The notes below the pieces were generated by a model. It worked only from the letters and a program-made list of their open reading frames with translations. It was not told the DNA's origin and did not search any database. A stretch of DNA of 64,000 nucleotides from Sinobaca qinghaiensis (GTDB lineage: Bacteria > Bacillota > Bacilli > Bacillales > Marinococcaceae), in contig NZ_RAPK01000010.1 in the NCBI RefSeq assembly GCF_003610495.1, positions 310,001 through 374,000 of the forward strand, in the 5' to 3' direction. Made by a program: the position numbers and the translations under genes. How positions within the stretch are numbered: position 1 is the first letter of the stretch; every line of letters starts with the position of its first letter. Shown here piece by piece: positions 9,164-17,870 of this stretch.

Positions 9164-9206
9164 AAAAGATCTCTTATTGAAATGTTTCAATAAGAGATCT
9201 TTTTTG
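9164..9206. terminator. Bidirectional terminator after araR
   Basis: A perfect 19-bp inverted repeat (9164-9182 with 9185-9203; core AGATCTCTTATTGAAA) is flanked by A on the left and TTTTTT on the right. It can serve araR on the plus strand and the small gene ending at 9225 on the minus strand. Confidence 0.9.
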
Positions 9207-9224
9207 ACTTTCAGTATTTTTTCC

Positions 9225-9671
9225 TTACAAAACTTTTCTATACATCACTTTGAAATCATGCTCCCAGGTCACCCCGTCATACGCTTTTTCCCAGACGCTT
9301 TGGATAACATCCTGTGATGCATTGATCTCTCCTGTAAAGCGCTGAGAGAAATCCAACGGTGAAAAGTCGGAGGTCTCTCTCCACAGCTTCCACGTATGAT
9401 GATCCAGACTCATCTGATAGAGACGCGTCACACCCCGTGAATCAAAGTAATGCTGCAGGTACATTTTAGCTTCCGCATCATAGTCATAAACGATCGTACT
9501 GCCCGGGAAGTCCGGTTGATCAATACGGATGCGCTGCATCATGTACTGCTCTGTTTCCATCCACTCAAACACGGTGCTCCCGGAAATAGTACCCAGATGT
9601 GGGTGGATGACTTCCAACTCCCAATCCCCTATGAAAAAAGACAGCTGCTGTATGGCTGTGTCCCGCTTCAT
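9225..9671 (-). CDS. DUF1579-like lipocalin-fold protein, function unknown
   Basis: A 148-residue soluble protein with no signal peptide. The opening LSFFIGDWELEV, followed by GTISGSTVFEWMETEQYMMQR and regularly spaced beta strands, fits the DUF1579 / lipocalin-like small barrel proteins. These have no firm biochemical role. The ATG at 9671 follows AAAGGGG. It is convergent with araR and shares its terminator. No functional link to arabinose use is visible. Confidence 0.65.
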   Translation of the reverse strand: MKRDTAIQQLSFFIGDWELEVIHPHLGTISGSTVFEWMETEQYMMQRIRIDQPDFPGSTIVYDYDAEAKMYLQHYFDSRGVTRLYQMSLDHHTWKLWRETSDFSPLDFSQRFTGEINASQDVIQSVWEKAYDGVTWEHDFKVMYRKVL

Positions 9672-9733
9672 TATGAAAAGCCCCTTTCGTATGAATTTAT
9701 ATGTATCAACATCACGATAAAGGGCTCTCTATT

Positions 9734-10096
9734 TTAACGTTTGTTTTTATATAACATTCTGATCAAAAAGGTCACCAGAAAAGGAATCCCAAATATAGCT
9801 GTTGCCGTCCAGTTTGTGGACTCAAATACAAAATTCATAATGAATACAATCAAAAACATTGCCAGAAAAAGGTACATGGCATTGTTAGTAACTTTTCGCA
9901 TAGACCGTTTTCGCTGGGCTTTCTCTTTATTCGCAAAATTAAAATGAGGTGCTAAAAACAAACCAATGAACAGCCCACCTAAGACCTGTCCAAGCACTAG
10001 AGTTTGATTAAATTCATTCTCTATTATGTAACTCATTACGGTGCTTATGACAAAGAATATAGCCATATACCCAACAGCTAATTTTAACCTCTTCAT
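9734..10096 (-). CDS. Small membrane protein, function unknown
   Basis: A 120-residue protein with four hydrophobic segments (about residues 5-24, 33-51, 75-93 and 97-113). A basic loop (NKEKAQRKRSMRK) between the second and third probably faces the cytoplasm. The ATG at 10096 follows AAGGGGGA. It lies 62 bp upstream of the DUF1579-like gene on the same strand and may be co-transcribed with it. I do not recognise the family. Confidence 0.6.
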   Translation of the reverse strand: MKRLKLAVGYMAIFFVISTVMSYIIENEFNQTLVLGQVLGGLFIGLFLAPHFNFANKEKAQRKRSMRKVTNNAMYLFLAMFLIVFIMNFVFESTNWTATAIFGIPFLVTFLIRMLYKNKR

Positions 10097-10228
10097 CGAA
10101 TCCCCCTTTATTCTTATATAGTTCTATCCCCTACCAAACAAATTCGAAAACGATTATCTGTAGTGAAGAAGTTTTCGCAAACTGCTATACTCATTGTATC
10201 TTCATACTCTGGAAGGAATGACCTACTT

Positions 10229-10636
10229 ATGCCTAAAAAACAAATCAGCGTTGTTGCTGCTGTTATAGAAAATGATCAAAATGAATTACTTTGTGCGCTC
10301 CGTAGTCCTGATATGTCTTTACCAAACCTGTGGGAATTTCCCGGTGGCAAAGTAGAAGCTGGAGAAGACCTACAAACAGCCATTGAACGTGAGATTAGCG
10401 AAGAACTGCACTGTAACATTAAAGCAGGCGACGTTTTCCATCGCCATGTTCATGAATACGATGCTTTTATCGTTGAGCTTATTTGCATACAAGCCGAGCT
10501 AATTTCCGGAGAACCAGTTGCTACTGAGCACGCTAAGCTCCTCTGGCTAACGCCTGATCTATTCTCTTCTTTGAACTGGGCCCCAGCTGACGTACCCGCA
10601 GTAGAAGAGCTAATGGCTAAAGCTTCTCTGTCTTAA
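10229..10636 (+). CDS. Nudix (MutT-like) (deoxy)nucleoside triphosphate pyrophosphohydrolase
   Basis: A 135-residue Nudix hydrolase, expected to cleave modified or non-canonical NTPs or dNTPs to monophosphate and pyrophosphate with Mg2+. The Nudix box reads GGKVEAGEDLQTAIEREISEEL, shown here in two parts: GGKVEAGE, then REISEEL with the metal-binding EE pair. The usual Gly after the box is His. The ATG at 10229 follows GGAAGG; the frame is open 22 codons further upstream but without a binding site. Its stop overlaps the stop of the convergent PLD-helicase gene by four bases. From general knowledge this pairing of a MutT-type enzyme with a DUF3427 helicase recurs in other genomes, which suggests a shared role. 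Confidence 0.88.
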   Translation: MPKKQISVVAAVIENDQNELLCALRSPDMSLPNLWEFPGGKVEAGEDLQTAIEREISEELHCNIKAGDVFHRHVHEYDAFIVELICIQAELISGEPVATEHAKLLWLTPDLFSSLNWAPADVPAVEELMAKASLS

Positions 10637-13440
10637 ACTTTCTCCGTAAGCTCTCTATACAGCTGAGCCGGAATAGGATGATGCAGCTTCATTTGAAACA
10701 TCACCGGCTTTTCATTTTGAAAAGACTCTACGTTGAGCTCTCCCAAATAAATAAATGGTTCGACAACACTGTTTTCTATCGTTTTATATTTCCGAACGAA
10801 TAAATGAAGCCTGTTTCCTTTTTCTTTATGCTCTATAATTCTTTCTCCACGTTCTGAGTTTTGCGCCATATTATTTGGACTCTCCCACTGAAAATCAGTG
10901 GGACTTTTTATTTCATCTTTATACATCAGTCGTTCTTCCGTGCCGGCATCTTTATGAAGATCCACAAATAAGAATAAATCATTTCCACTCCGAAGCAGAC
11001 CCGAACCTCGAAAAGAAGAATGAGTGACTGTCGCATTCGATAATACCGCTGTGTCTCTCATTTGATATTGTTCATGTAGCTTAAAGAAAGGCGTACCGTA
11101 GTCTTTTTTACCAAATTCTCGCGCATAGCGGTGCAGGCCGTATTCCAGTAAATCGATGAAGTACTGCTTATACGTATCACTTTGCAGCAACTCTTTTAAA
11201 ATCGAGCTACGTACAATGGATTCTTCATACCACTCCACCAATGCTGGCGATCGGTCTTTTTCGCGTTGGTCTAAAAAGGCGTGCGTCACATTTTGCATCG
11301 CGTGCTGCACGCTATTCCTATTTACTTCCTCTACCCAATGGCGAATTTCATATGCTGCCTCTTCTATAGATAGGGCGTCTTGCTCAAGAAGGGCGAGGTA
11401 TAAGCTAAACTCATGCGGACGTTTGATTGGTAGCATCTTGGAAATTGTTTTATATACGCTAGCCCAAACTTCATCTTGAAGCAACGTTATTATAGAATCC
11501 TCTTTTTCCATTTTCATAAGAAAATGAAGGTAGCTGCCTTCTTTTTGAATAAACTTCACTGGATCAGGTGCACCATCATACGTGTAATAATCCATCAGTT
11601 CATAGGGTGTTTTCCCATGACGAACTTTCTTAAATTCCATATACTGCTCTTTCAAATAGGCCATGCTGTAAAAAGACTCTTGATCAATCTGGGCGAGAAT
11701 TCGTTCTTGCGAAATCTTATCCATTTGAATGTGAGTAGCGCCCGGTACGTGAGCAAACTCAGTGGCTACTGCTACCTTTAAGCTCTCTTTATCATAGTAG
11801 CGCTGACCGTTTAGAGCGATCGCAATCAAGAAGCTCTTCGTATGATTGCCAATAAAGTCTAGAACGGTTAAAAATTGTTTTCCAGGGTGCTTACGCAGTC
11901 CTCGTCCTAGCTGTTGAATAAACACAATTGGCGATTGAGTCGGCCTTAACATCAGTACAAGATTCACCGTCGGAATATCAATACCTTCGTTAAAAATATC
12001 CACCGTAAACAAAAACTCCAGAGGATGAGAGACATCTTCTAAATCTCGAATAGCCGCTTCTCTAACTGCTCCGTTGTCTTCTCCGGATAAATATTGGCTA
12101 GTAATGCCTTGTTGATTAAAAGCTGCTGCCATAAATGCCGCATGTTCCCGATTCACACAGAAGCCTAGCCCTCTTCGCTCCTCTCCGTCAAAACCATAAA
12201 ACGCCATTTGTTCTGCAATAAACTCTACCCGCTTATGGACCTGCAGCCTTTTCGCAATTTCCGCGGTATCTTCTAGATGGACGTCAGTTAAATCAATATC
12301 TGACAGATCGGTAATACCAAAATAGTGAAACGGAGCCACAATATCATCCGCTAATGCTTCATGCAACCTAACTTCTAGAGCGACGTTATGATCAAACAGT
12401 TCAAACACAGACAGCTGGTCGCTTCTTTCTGGTGTAGCCGTCATGCCTAATGTAAATTGAGGCGTAAACCAAGCAAGCACCTGTTCATACTGAGAGGCCG
12501 TCGCGTGATGAGCTTCATCTACCACAATATAATCAAAAGCCTCTGGCTCAAATAACGTATGATGATTTGCTAGCGTTCGAATATTCGCAAATAAATAGTC
12601 AGCGTCCCAGTCTTTTTGGGTTCCTGTTAACACCCCGAAGCTGCGCTGAATGGAAGGCATTAAGTGTTCAAAGGTTTCTTTCGCTTTTTGAAGGATTTCT
12701 TCTCTATGTACAATAAATAAGAGCCTTTTAGGCCGAACACGCTTTACATCAAATGCAGACATATACGTTTTTCCGGTTCCCGTTGCTGCAATAACTAGTG
12801 CTTTTGTTTCTTCTAAGTTACGCAGTCGATCTAAATTATCGATTGCGCGACTTTGCATCGAATTCGGAACCACATATTCTGCTTTTTCATAAACAGCATT
12901 GGCTGTAAAAGCCACTCTTTCCGTGTTGCGGTACATTTCCCGGTAGTCATGGAGAAATGTCTCTGTCGCGATAATGCTGCGGTTCCACAGCTGTTCATAT
13001 TCTGCCAGTACCCGCTCTACAAAAGCAGCATGTTTCTTCGAAACAATCTCAACGTTCCACTCTACGTTACTTTTCAAAGCAGACTGCGTCACGTTCGAAG
13101 AGCCAATAATAATCTTGTATGAATCTGGATATTCGAAAATGTATGCTTTTGTATGAAACCCTACCTGCTTATCCGTGACAAATACTTTTAAATCAATATG
13201 CTCAAATTCCTTTAAGCGCTCCAAGGCTTGAGGATCGGTGAAATTCAAATAGGTAGAGGTCATGATTCTCCCTCGAATTCCCCGTTTCTCTGCTTCCTTT
13301 AACGTATCCAAAAGCAGCTGCACGCCGCTAAAATTAACAAAAGCAACGCCAAAATAGAAGCTATCGCACGTTTGTAGTGAACTGGTAAGTTCCTTTAGTA
13401 AGTTATTTGATTCTGAGTTGACGACCAAACGATGCTCCAT
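10633..13440 (-). CDS. PLD nuclease - SF2 helicase - DUF3427 fusion protein
   Basis: A 935-residue DNA-acting enzyme. Residues 1-150 form a phospholipase D-type nuclease domain (HTK at 96-98 and GSSN at 113-116, half of an HKD active site, so a dimer is expected). Residues about 195-560 are a superfamily II helicase: Walker A ATGTGKT (219-225), DEAH at 308-311, MTATPER, and motif VI in QQLGRGLRKHPGK. The C-terminal third matches DUF3427 (SSFRGSGLLRSGNDLFLFV). The helicase half resembles type III/type I restriction translocases, so a role in cutting foreign or damaged DNA is likely but unproven. The ATG at 13440 has a weak GAGG upstream. It is convergent with the Nudix gene. Not a classic UvrB or RecQ. 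Confidence 0.85.
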   Translation of the reverse strand: MEHRLVVNSESNNLLKELTSSLQTCDSFYFGVAFVNFSGVQLLLDTLKEAEKRGIRGRIMTSTYLNFTDPQALERLKEFEHIDLKVFVTDKQVGFHTKAYIFEYPDSYKIIIGSSNVTQSALKSNVEWNVEIVSKKHAAFVERVLAEYEQLWNRSIIATETFLHDYREMYRNTERVAFTANAVYEKAEYVVPNSMQSRAIDNLDRLRNLEETKALVIAATGTGKTYMSAFDVKRVRPKRLLFIVHREEILQKAKETFEHLMPSIQRSFGVLTGTQKDWDADYLFANIRTLANHHTLFEPEAFDYIVVDEAHHATASQYEQVLAWFTPQFTLGMTATPERSDQLSVFELFDHNVALEVRLHEALADDIVAPFHYFGITDLSDIDLTDVHLEDTAEIAKRLQVHKRVEFIAEQMAFYGFDGEERRGLGFCVNREHAAFMAAAFNQQGITSQYLSGEDNGAVREAAIRDLEDVSHPLEFLFTVDIFNEGIDIPTVNLVLMLRPTQSPIVFIQQLGRGLRKHPGKQFLTVLDFIGNHTKSFLIAIALNGQRYYDKESLKVAVATEFAHVPGATHIQMDKISQERILAQIDQESFYSMAYLKEQYMEFKKVRHGKTPYELMDYYTYDGAPDPVKFIQKEGSYLHFLMKMEKEDSIITLLQDEVWASVYKTISKMLPIKRPHEFSLYLALLEQDALSIEEAAYEIRHWVEEVNRNSVQHAMQNVTHAFLDQREKDRSPALVEWYEESIVRSSILKELLQSDTYKQYFIDLLEYGLHRYAREFGKKDYGTPFFKLHEQYQMRDTAVLSNATVTHSSFRGSGLLRSGNDLFLFVDLHKDAGTEERLMYKDEIKSPTDFQWESPNNMAQNSERGERIIEHKEKGNRLHLFVRKYKTIENSVVEPFIYLGELNVESFQNEKPVMFQMKLHHPIPAQLYRELTEKV

Positions 13441-13704
13441 GGATAGAGTGCCTCATTTCTGTATGTAAGAATATTGTTCATTATAGTGTTTCTATATTTT
13501 ACTATATATTCAATATCTGTATGGTTTTTGTTTTTAAAAATAATTATAATAAAAATCCACTAAGTGGTCAGAAATATAAAACATCGCTTTAGCAAAACTA
13601 GAAATCTAAAAAACGTCTCACAAGTTTAAGAAATATATGAGAGACTTAAATTGACCCTACCCATGATTGTTATAAAGCCTCTACGTAAATAAACAGGAAA
13701 GTGA

Positions 13705-14712
13705 GTGTTTGGAGTGACCACCTTAATAACGCTGGAAGATGTCATGAAGCAGGAAGACAATCAGGTCGTGCTGAAGGGCATTCATTTGAATATAGAGGAA
13801 ACATCTCAGATCGGGATTCAGATGACAAACAAGGAGAGTACCGTTTTTTTCAAGCTGCTTTCCGGGGAGCTCTCTCCTACCGGCGGCCGTATTGATAAAG
13901 AAACAACCGGTATTCTGACGGAATTCGCGGAGGACGCTTTATATGAAAGCTTAACGGTGCAAAGTTACTTAACTATTTTCAAGAAAATCGCGGATTTCCC
14001 TAAGCCGTTGGAGGAGTTCATCGGCATCTTTTCCCTCTCAGACGTATGGCGCACGAAAATCAGCCGCCTGTCCCTAGACCAGAAAAAGCGAATCAGCCTG
14101 TTTCGAATGTCTCTGTTTGCCCCGAAGCTACTGCTTCTTCAAAGTCCGCTGAGCCACTCCACCTCCGAAGGCGTTGAGCTGTATATAAAAGCGCTCGAGC
14201 ATCTTCAATCCCAGAACACGGCGGTCGTCTTCACCTCCCATTACCTGGAGGAATTACTGCTTCTGAGTAATGACATCTATCGCTACACCCGCAATGACGG
14301 ACTGGAGAAAACAGATCTGGCGATTGAACCAAAATCAGCACCTGATGATAAACAGGAAACGATTATCAAGCCTAATAAAGTGTACAAAGTCTCAAGCCGG
14401 CGGACGGACAAAACGATTTTCTTCAGCCCGGAGGAAATTGATTTTATCGAAAGCATCAACAGCGTAAGTACGATCCGGATCGGCGAAGAATATTTCCCGA
14501 CTGATTTAACGATGAATGACCTCGAGGAGAAACTAACGAACTTCGGCTTCTTCCGCTGTCACCGCTCGTATCTTGTGAACCTGCAGCGGGTGTCCGAATT
14601 AGTGAGCTATTCCAAGAACAGCTACATGTTAATCTTGAAAGGAAATGCAAACGTCAAGCTGCCGCTTTCCCGGACCCGCCTGGAAGAAATGAAGGCATTA
14701 ATCGAATTTTAG
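13705..14712 (+). CDS. LytTR transcription regulator fused to a degenerate ABC-ATPase domain
   Basis: A 335-residue regulator. Residues about 1-205 follow the layout of an ABC ATPase (LKGIHLNIEE, LLSGELSPTGGRI, LSLDQKKRISLFRMSL) but the key residues are gone: the Walker A position reads IQMTNKEST without GKS/T, and the Walker B position reads LLLLQSPLS without the aspartate. It is therefore unlikely to hydrolyse ATP. Residues about 226-335 are a LytTR DNA-binding domain (FFRCHRSYLVNLQRV). Start at GTG 13705, eight bases after AGG; an in-frame GTG at 13714 is the alternative. The gene precedes an ABC exporter whose upstream DNA carries four LytTR-like boxes. It probably senses the state of the transporter or its substrate and controls that operon. 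Confidence 0.85.
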   Translation: MFGVTTLITLEDVMKQEDNQVVLKGIHLNIEETSQIGIQMTNKESTVFFKLLSGELSPTGGRIDKETTGILTEFAEDALYESLTVQSYLTIFKKIADFPKPLEEFIGIFSLSDVWRTKISRLSLDQKKRISLFRMSLFAPKLLLLQSPLSHSTSEGVELYIKALEHLQSQNTAVVFTSHYLEELLLLSNDIYRYTRNDGLEKTDLAIEPKSAPDDKQETIIKPNKVYKVSSRRTDKTIFFSPEEIDFIESINSVSTIRIGEEYFPTDLTMNDLEEKLTNFGFFRCHRSYLVNLQRVSELVSYSKNSYMLILKGNANVKLPLSRTRLEEMKALIEF

Positions 14713-14714
14713 CG

Positions 14715-14827
14715 TACAGTTGGGGGTGAAATAGCGATATTTCAGCCTCTTTGTCATACCGTTCAGCATGGATGGTTACTGTTCGGCGGGGATTTACGAC
14801 ATATTCGGCGTTTTTCTTTACAGTTAA
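14715..14827 (+). promoter_or_regulatory. Four phased LytTR-like boxes upstream of the ABC exporter
   Basis: Direct repeats TACAGTTGG (14715), TACCGTTCA (14757), TACTGTTCG (14777) and TACAGTTAA (14819) all point the same way and fit the LytTR consensus [TA][AC][CA]GTTN[AG][TG] at most positions. Start-to-start distances are 42, 20 and 42 bp, all close to multiples of two helical turns. They fill the 169-bp gap between the LytTR gene and the ABC ATPase gene, so they are the likely binding sites of that regulator. Confidence 0.75.
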
Positions 14828-14881
14828 CATCAGATGGAGCGCCTGATATCCATTAAATGCTGACTAGAGGAGAGAGCGCAG

Positions 14882-15733
14882 ATGGAACACCCTTTAATTC
14901 ATGTGGAACACGTATCCAAGAAGTTTAAGAAAGAAGCGGCTTTAAAAGACATTACCTTCTCGGTTCAGGCCGGAGAAATCTTTGGGTTTCTCGGTCCGTC
15001 GGGATCCGGGAAAACAACCACCATTAAAATCCTCACCGGACAGCTCGCCCAGTCTTCCGGCCAGGCATTTGTTCTCGGCAATCCCGTGGAGCAGATTGAC
15101 GAAAGTATTTATGAACAGATAGGCATCGTAACCGACAACAGCGGACTGTATGAGCGGTTAAGCGTGTATCATAATTTAACGGCGTTTGCCAAACTGCTGA
15201 ACGTGGACAAAAAAAGGATTGACCTATTGCTTACGAGAGTCGGCCTGATAGATGATAAGAACAAACTGGCGAAGGATTTATCCAAAGGCATGAAGCAGCG
15301 GCTGATATTGTCCAGGGCGATGCTGCATCAGCCGAAGGTGCTGTTTTTAGATGAGCCGACGAGCGGGCTTGATCCGGTTACGACCGAGGCCATTCATGAG
15401 CTGCTGCTGGAGTTAAAGGAAAACGGCGCCGCCATTTTCCTGACCACGCATAATATGGAAGAAGCAACAAAGCTCTGTGACAGCGTAGCACTTTTAAATG
15501 ACGGCCTGATTGTGGAACACGACTCCCCAAAGGCGTTAACACTGAAGTACAATCAGGACAAGCGCTACCAGGTGCTGCTCGAAGATGATCAGGAGCTGAC
15601 GCTTCCTCATACGGCCGCGTCGATCGAACAGATAAATCGGTGGTTAGTAAACGACGAGCTCGTGACGATTCATTCCTGTGAACCAAATTTAGAAAAAGTA
15701 TTCTTGGAAGCAACCGGGAGGGAATTGGTTTGA
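14882..15733 (+). CDS. ABC transporter ATP-binding protein
   Basis: A 283-residue ATPase subunit of an ABC-2 type exporter. All motifs are intact: Walker A GPSGSGKTTT (about residues 39-48), signature LSKGMKQRL (about 137-145), Walker B VLFLDEPTSGLD (about 155-166) and the switch His in TTHNMEE. The C-terminal 70 residues are the extra domain common in drug and bacteriocin-type exporters (BcrA/CcmA class). The ATG at 14882 follows GAGGAGAG. It overlaps the permease gene by four bases. Substrate unknown; LytTR control is known for peptide or antibiotic-related exporters, so export of an antimicrobial or lipid-like compound is a guess. Confidence 0.92.
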   Translation: MEHPLIHVEHVSKKFKKEAALKDITFSVQAGEIFGFLGPSGSGKTTTIKILTGQLAQSSGQAFVLGNPVEQIDESIYEQIGIVTDNSGLYERLSVYHNLTAFAKLLNVDKKRIDLLLTRVGLIDDKNKLAKDLSKGMKQRLILSRAMLHQPKVLFLDEPTSGLDPVTTEAIHELLLELKENGAAIFLTTHNMEEATKLCDSVALLNDGLIVEHDSPKALTLKYNQDKRYQVLLEDDQELTLPHTAASIEQINRWLVNDELVTIHSCEPNLEKVFLEATGRELV

Positions 15734-16479
15734 ATCTATCACTCAGAAAAATAAACGCTGTGCTGCAGCTGCGGCTGAAGCTGATCGCAGGGGGCTTAAG
15801 CATTCTCTTCACGCCGATCTTCGCGCTCCTTTTCGTCATTGTCATGGGGTATCTCATGCCGGAACTCGACGGAACGGAAGCCGGCGCACCGTTTTCCACG
15901 AGCGGATTTCTGCTCAGCTTTGGGCTGATTTTTAATATTGCGATTGCCGGAATTTCCATGAGCAGCTCCCCGATTGCCGAAGAAAAGGAAAAACATACGC
16001 TCCGGGTTTTGATGACGTCTTCCGTGAAAGGCGGCGAGTATTTTATAGGCAGCATGATTCCGATATTAGTTATTCTTGTCGTGACCAATATTCTATTAAT
16101 ACCGGCAAGCGGCGTGTCTTTCAGCGATATTCCGATTCCGACGTATCTCGTTATCACTACTGCGGCCAGCTTAATCAGTATTATCATTGGCTATATTATC
16201 GGCGTGTATGCGAAAAACCAGGCGCAGGCATCTATTGTGAGTACGCCTATTTTAATTCTGTTAACCTCCACTCCTGTTCTTAAGATGTTCAATGAGGATT
16301 TAGGAAACATTCTAAACTTCACGTATGGAGGAGTCCTTGCCAATTTGGCCGACACCCTCACCCCCTATGCGGAGTATCAGTGGAATGTAATGGATACGAG
16401 CGTGCTTATCGTCTGGCTCGCCGCTTCGCTGGGATTGTTCATTTATATGTATAAGAAAAACGGGCTGGACAGTGATTAA
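15730..16479 (+). CDS. ABC-2 type transporter permease
   Basis: A 249-residue membrane subunit with six hydrophobic segments. SPIAEEKEKHTLRVLMTSSVKGGEYFIGS is the conserved ABC-2 coupling loop (about residues 77-105; shown here only to locate it by its EEKEKHTLR core). The start is TTG at 15730, overlapping the ATPase stop by four bases (TTGA), with GGGAGGG a few bases upstream. It forms one exporter with the preceding ATPase and is followed by the DUF6440 gene. Confidence 0.9.
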   Translation: MNLSLRKINAVLQLRLKLIAGGLSILFTPIFALLFVIVMGYLMPELDGTEAGAPFSTSGFLLSFGLIFNIAIAGISMSSSPIAEEKEKHTLRVLMTSSVKGGEYFIGSMIPILVILVVTNILLIPASGVSFSDIPIPTYLVITTAASLISIIIGYIIGVYAKNQAQASIVSTPILILLTSTPVLKMFNEDLGNILNFTYGGVLANLADTLTPYAEYQWNVMDTSVLIVWLAASLGLFIYMYKKNGLDSD

Positions 16480-16496
16480 CAAAGGAGGAACAAGCC

Positions 16497-16703
16497 ATGT
16501 TTAAAAAGAAACAAGAATCAAAGGACAAACGATTTAAAGAAACCGCCGTGCAGACGTATCAGTATGGCCTGGTGATGGTACTCATCGACAAGGTGACAGG
16601 CGTACACTATCTGCATACGTGGGCACCGCAGGGCGTGACCCTCACCCCGTTATTGGATGAACACGGTGATGTAGTGATTGATAAAAATGCGCTGGAGACA
16701 TAA
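16497..16703 (+). CDS. DUF6440 family small protein
   Basis: A 68-residue soluble protein. RFKETAVQTY, VLIDKVTGVHYL and LTPLLDEHGDVVID match the DUF6440 pattern, in which a short beta-rich protein ends in a TPLLD motif. A perfect AAAGGAGG precedes the ATG at 16497. It is the last gene of the LytTR-regulated exporter operon, 17 bp after the permease, and is followed at once by a terminator. Its role is unknown; these proteins often accompany small exporters. Confidence 0.75.
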   Translation: MFKKKQESKDKRFKETAVQTYQYGLVMVLIDKVTGVHYLHTWAPQGVTLTPLLDEHGDVVIDKNALET

Positions 16704-16704
16704 C

Positions 16705-16740
16705 AAAAGGCCCGTCCGCTGCAGCGGATGGGCCTTTCTT
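16705..16740. terminator. Terminator between DUF6440 gene and dus
   Basis: AAAAGGCCCGTCCGC, a TGCA loop and GCGGATGGGCCTTT form a GC-rich stem ending in TTCTT on the plus strand. On the minus strand the stem ends in TTTTG, so it can serve both convergent genes. Confidence 0.88.
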
Positions 16741-16747
16741 ATACTAC

Positions 16748-17740
16748 TTATAAATTCAACTGTTTCTCTTTTTTCAACGTGCCGGCTTCGAATTCATTCA
16801 ACAGAGCACGGACTTCATCCGTCGTCTCTGTGGTCATCAACTGATTGCGAAGCTCTCCGCCCCCGCGGATGCCGCGGATGTAGATTTTAAAGAAGCGGCG
16901 GAGCGGCTTGAAGGAAATCGGCTCGATTTCGGTCGAATACTTATCATGCAGATCCAGATGCAGGCGCAGCAGATCAAACAGCTCCTTGCTGCTGTGCTCT
17001 CTCGGCTCTGTTTCAAACGCAAACGGATTCGTGAAGATCCCGCGTCCGATCATGACGCCGTCCACGCCGTATTTCGTCGCAAGCTCCATCCCGGTCTGGT
17101 GATCCGGAATATCGCCGTTGATCGTAATCAGAGTGTCCGGTGCTATTTCGTCCCGGAGAGCCATGATTTCCGGAATCAGCTCCCAGTGCGCCTCGACGGC
17201 ACTCATTTCCTTTTTTGTGCGCAGGTGAATCGACAGATTGGCAACGTCCTGCTTTAATACGTGCGTCAGCCAGCCTCTCCACTCGTCCACGTTCGTATAG
17301 CCGAGTCTTGTCTTGACGCTCACCGGCAGGCCGCCCGCTTTGGCCGCCTGGATGACGTCCGCTGCGTTATCCGGATAGCGGATCAGGCCGCTGCCTTTTC
17401 CTTTGGCTGCCACGTTCGGTACCGGGCAGCCCATATTTATATCGACACCTTTGAAGCCCTGCTCTGCCATACCGATGCTCATTTCCCGGAAATGCTCGGG
17501 CTTGTTTCCCCATATGTGGGCTACCATCGGCTGCTCGTCTTCTGTGAACGTCAGGCGTCCCCGCACGCTGAAGATCCCTTCCGGGTGGCAGTAGCTTTCC
17601 GTGTTGGTAAATTCGGTAAAAAACACATCAGGCCGGGCCGCTTCCGCCACCACATGGCGGAACACAACGTTCGTCACGTCTTCCATCGGCGCCAGGACAA
17701 AAAACGGCCGCGGCAGGTCACGCCAGAAATTTTCTTTCAT
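16748..17740 (-). CDS. tRNA-dihydrouridine synthase
   Basis: FMN-dependent enzyme that reduces uridines in the D-loop of tRNA with NADPH. The 330-residue protein shows [14 protein letters not shown] at the flavin end of the TIM barrel, the catalytic Cys105 in [15 protein letters not shown] after it, and VKTRLGY and GVMIGRGIF for phosphate binding. It resembles the shorter Dus branch found in Bacillota besides DusB. The ATG at 17740 is used; the gene is convergent with the exporter operon. Which tRNA position it modifies cannot be read from sequence. Confidence 0.9.
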   Translation of the reverse strand: MKENFWRDLPRPFFVLAPMEDVTNVVFRHVVAEAARPDVFFTEFTNTESYCHPEGIFSVRGRLTFTEDEQPMVAHIWGNKPEHFREMSIGMAEQGFKGVDINMGCPVPNVAAKGKGSGLIRYPDNAADVIQAAKAGGLPVSVKTRLGYTNVDEWRGWLTHVLKQDVANLSIHLRTKKEMSAVEAHWELIPEIMALRDEIAPDTLITINGDIPDHQTGMELATKYGVDGVMIGRGIFTNPFAFETEPREHSSKELFDLLRLHLDLHDKYSTEIEPISFKPLRRFFKIYIRGIRGGGELRNQLMTTETTDEVRALLNEFEAGTLKKEKQLNL

Positions 17741-17870
17741 ACTCCTATTCCAATCCTTTCATCTATATATTCTCTATTTAAAAACAGATCTATTTATACT
17801 GGTCTTTTATTTTTCTTAGCCCTATATATTTTACACGACTCACGCGTTCATGCAAAGAGACAGGTTTGTG

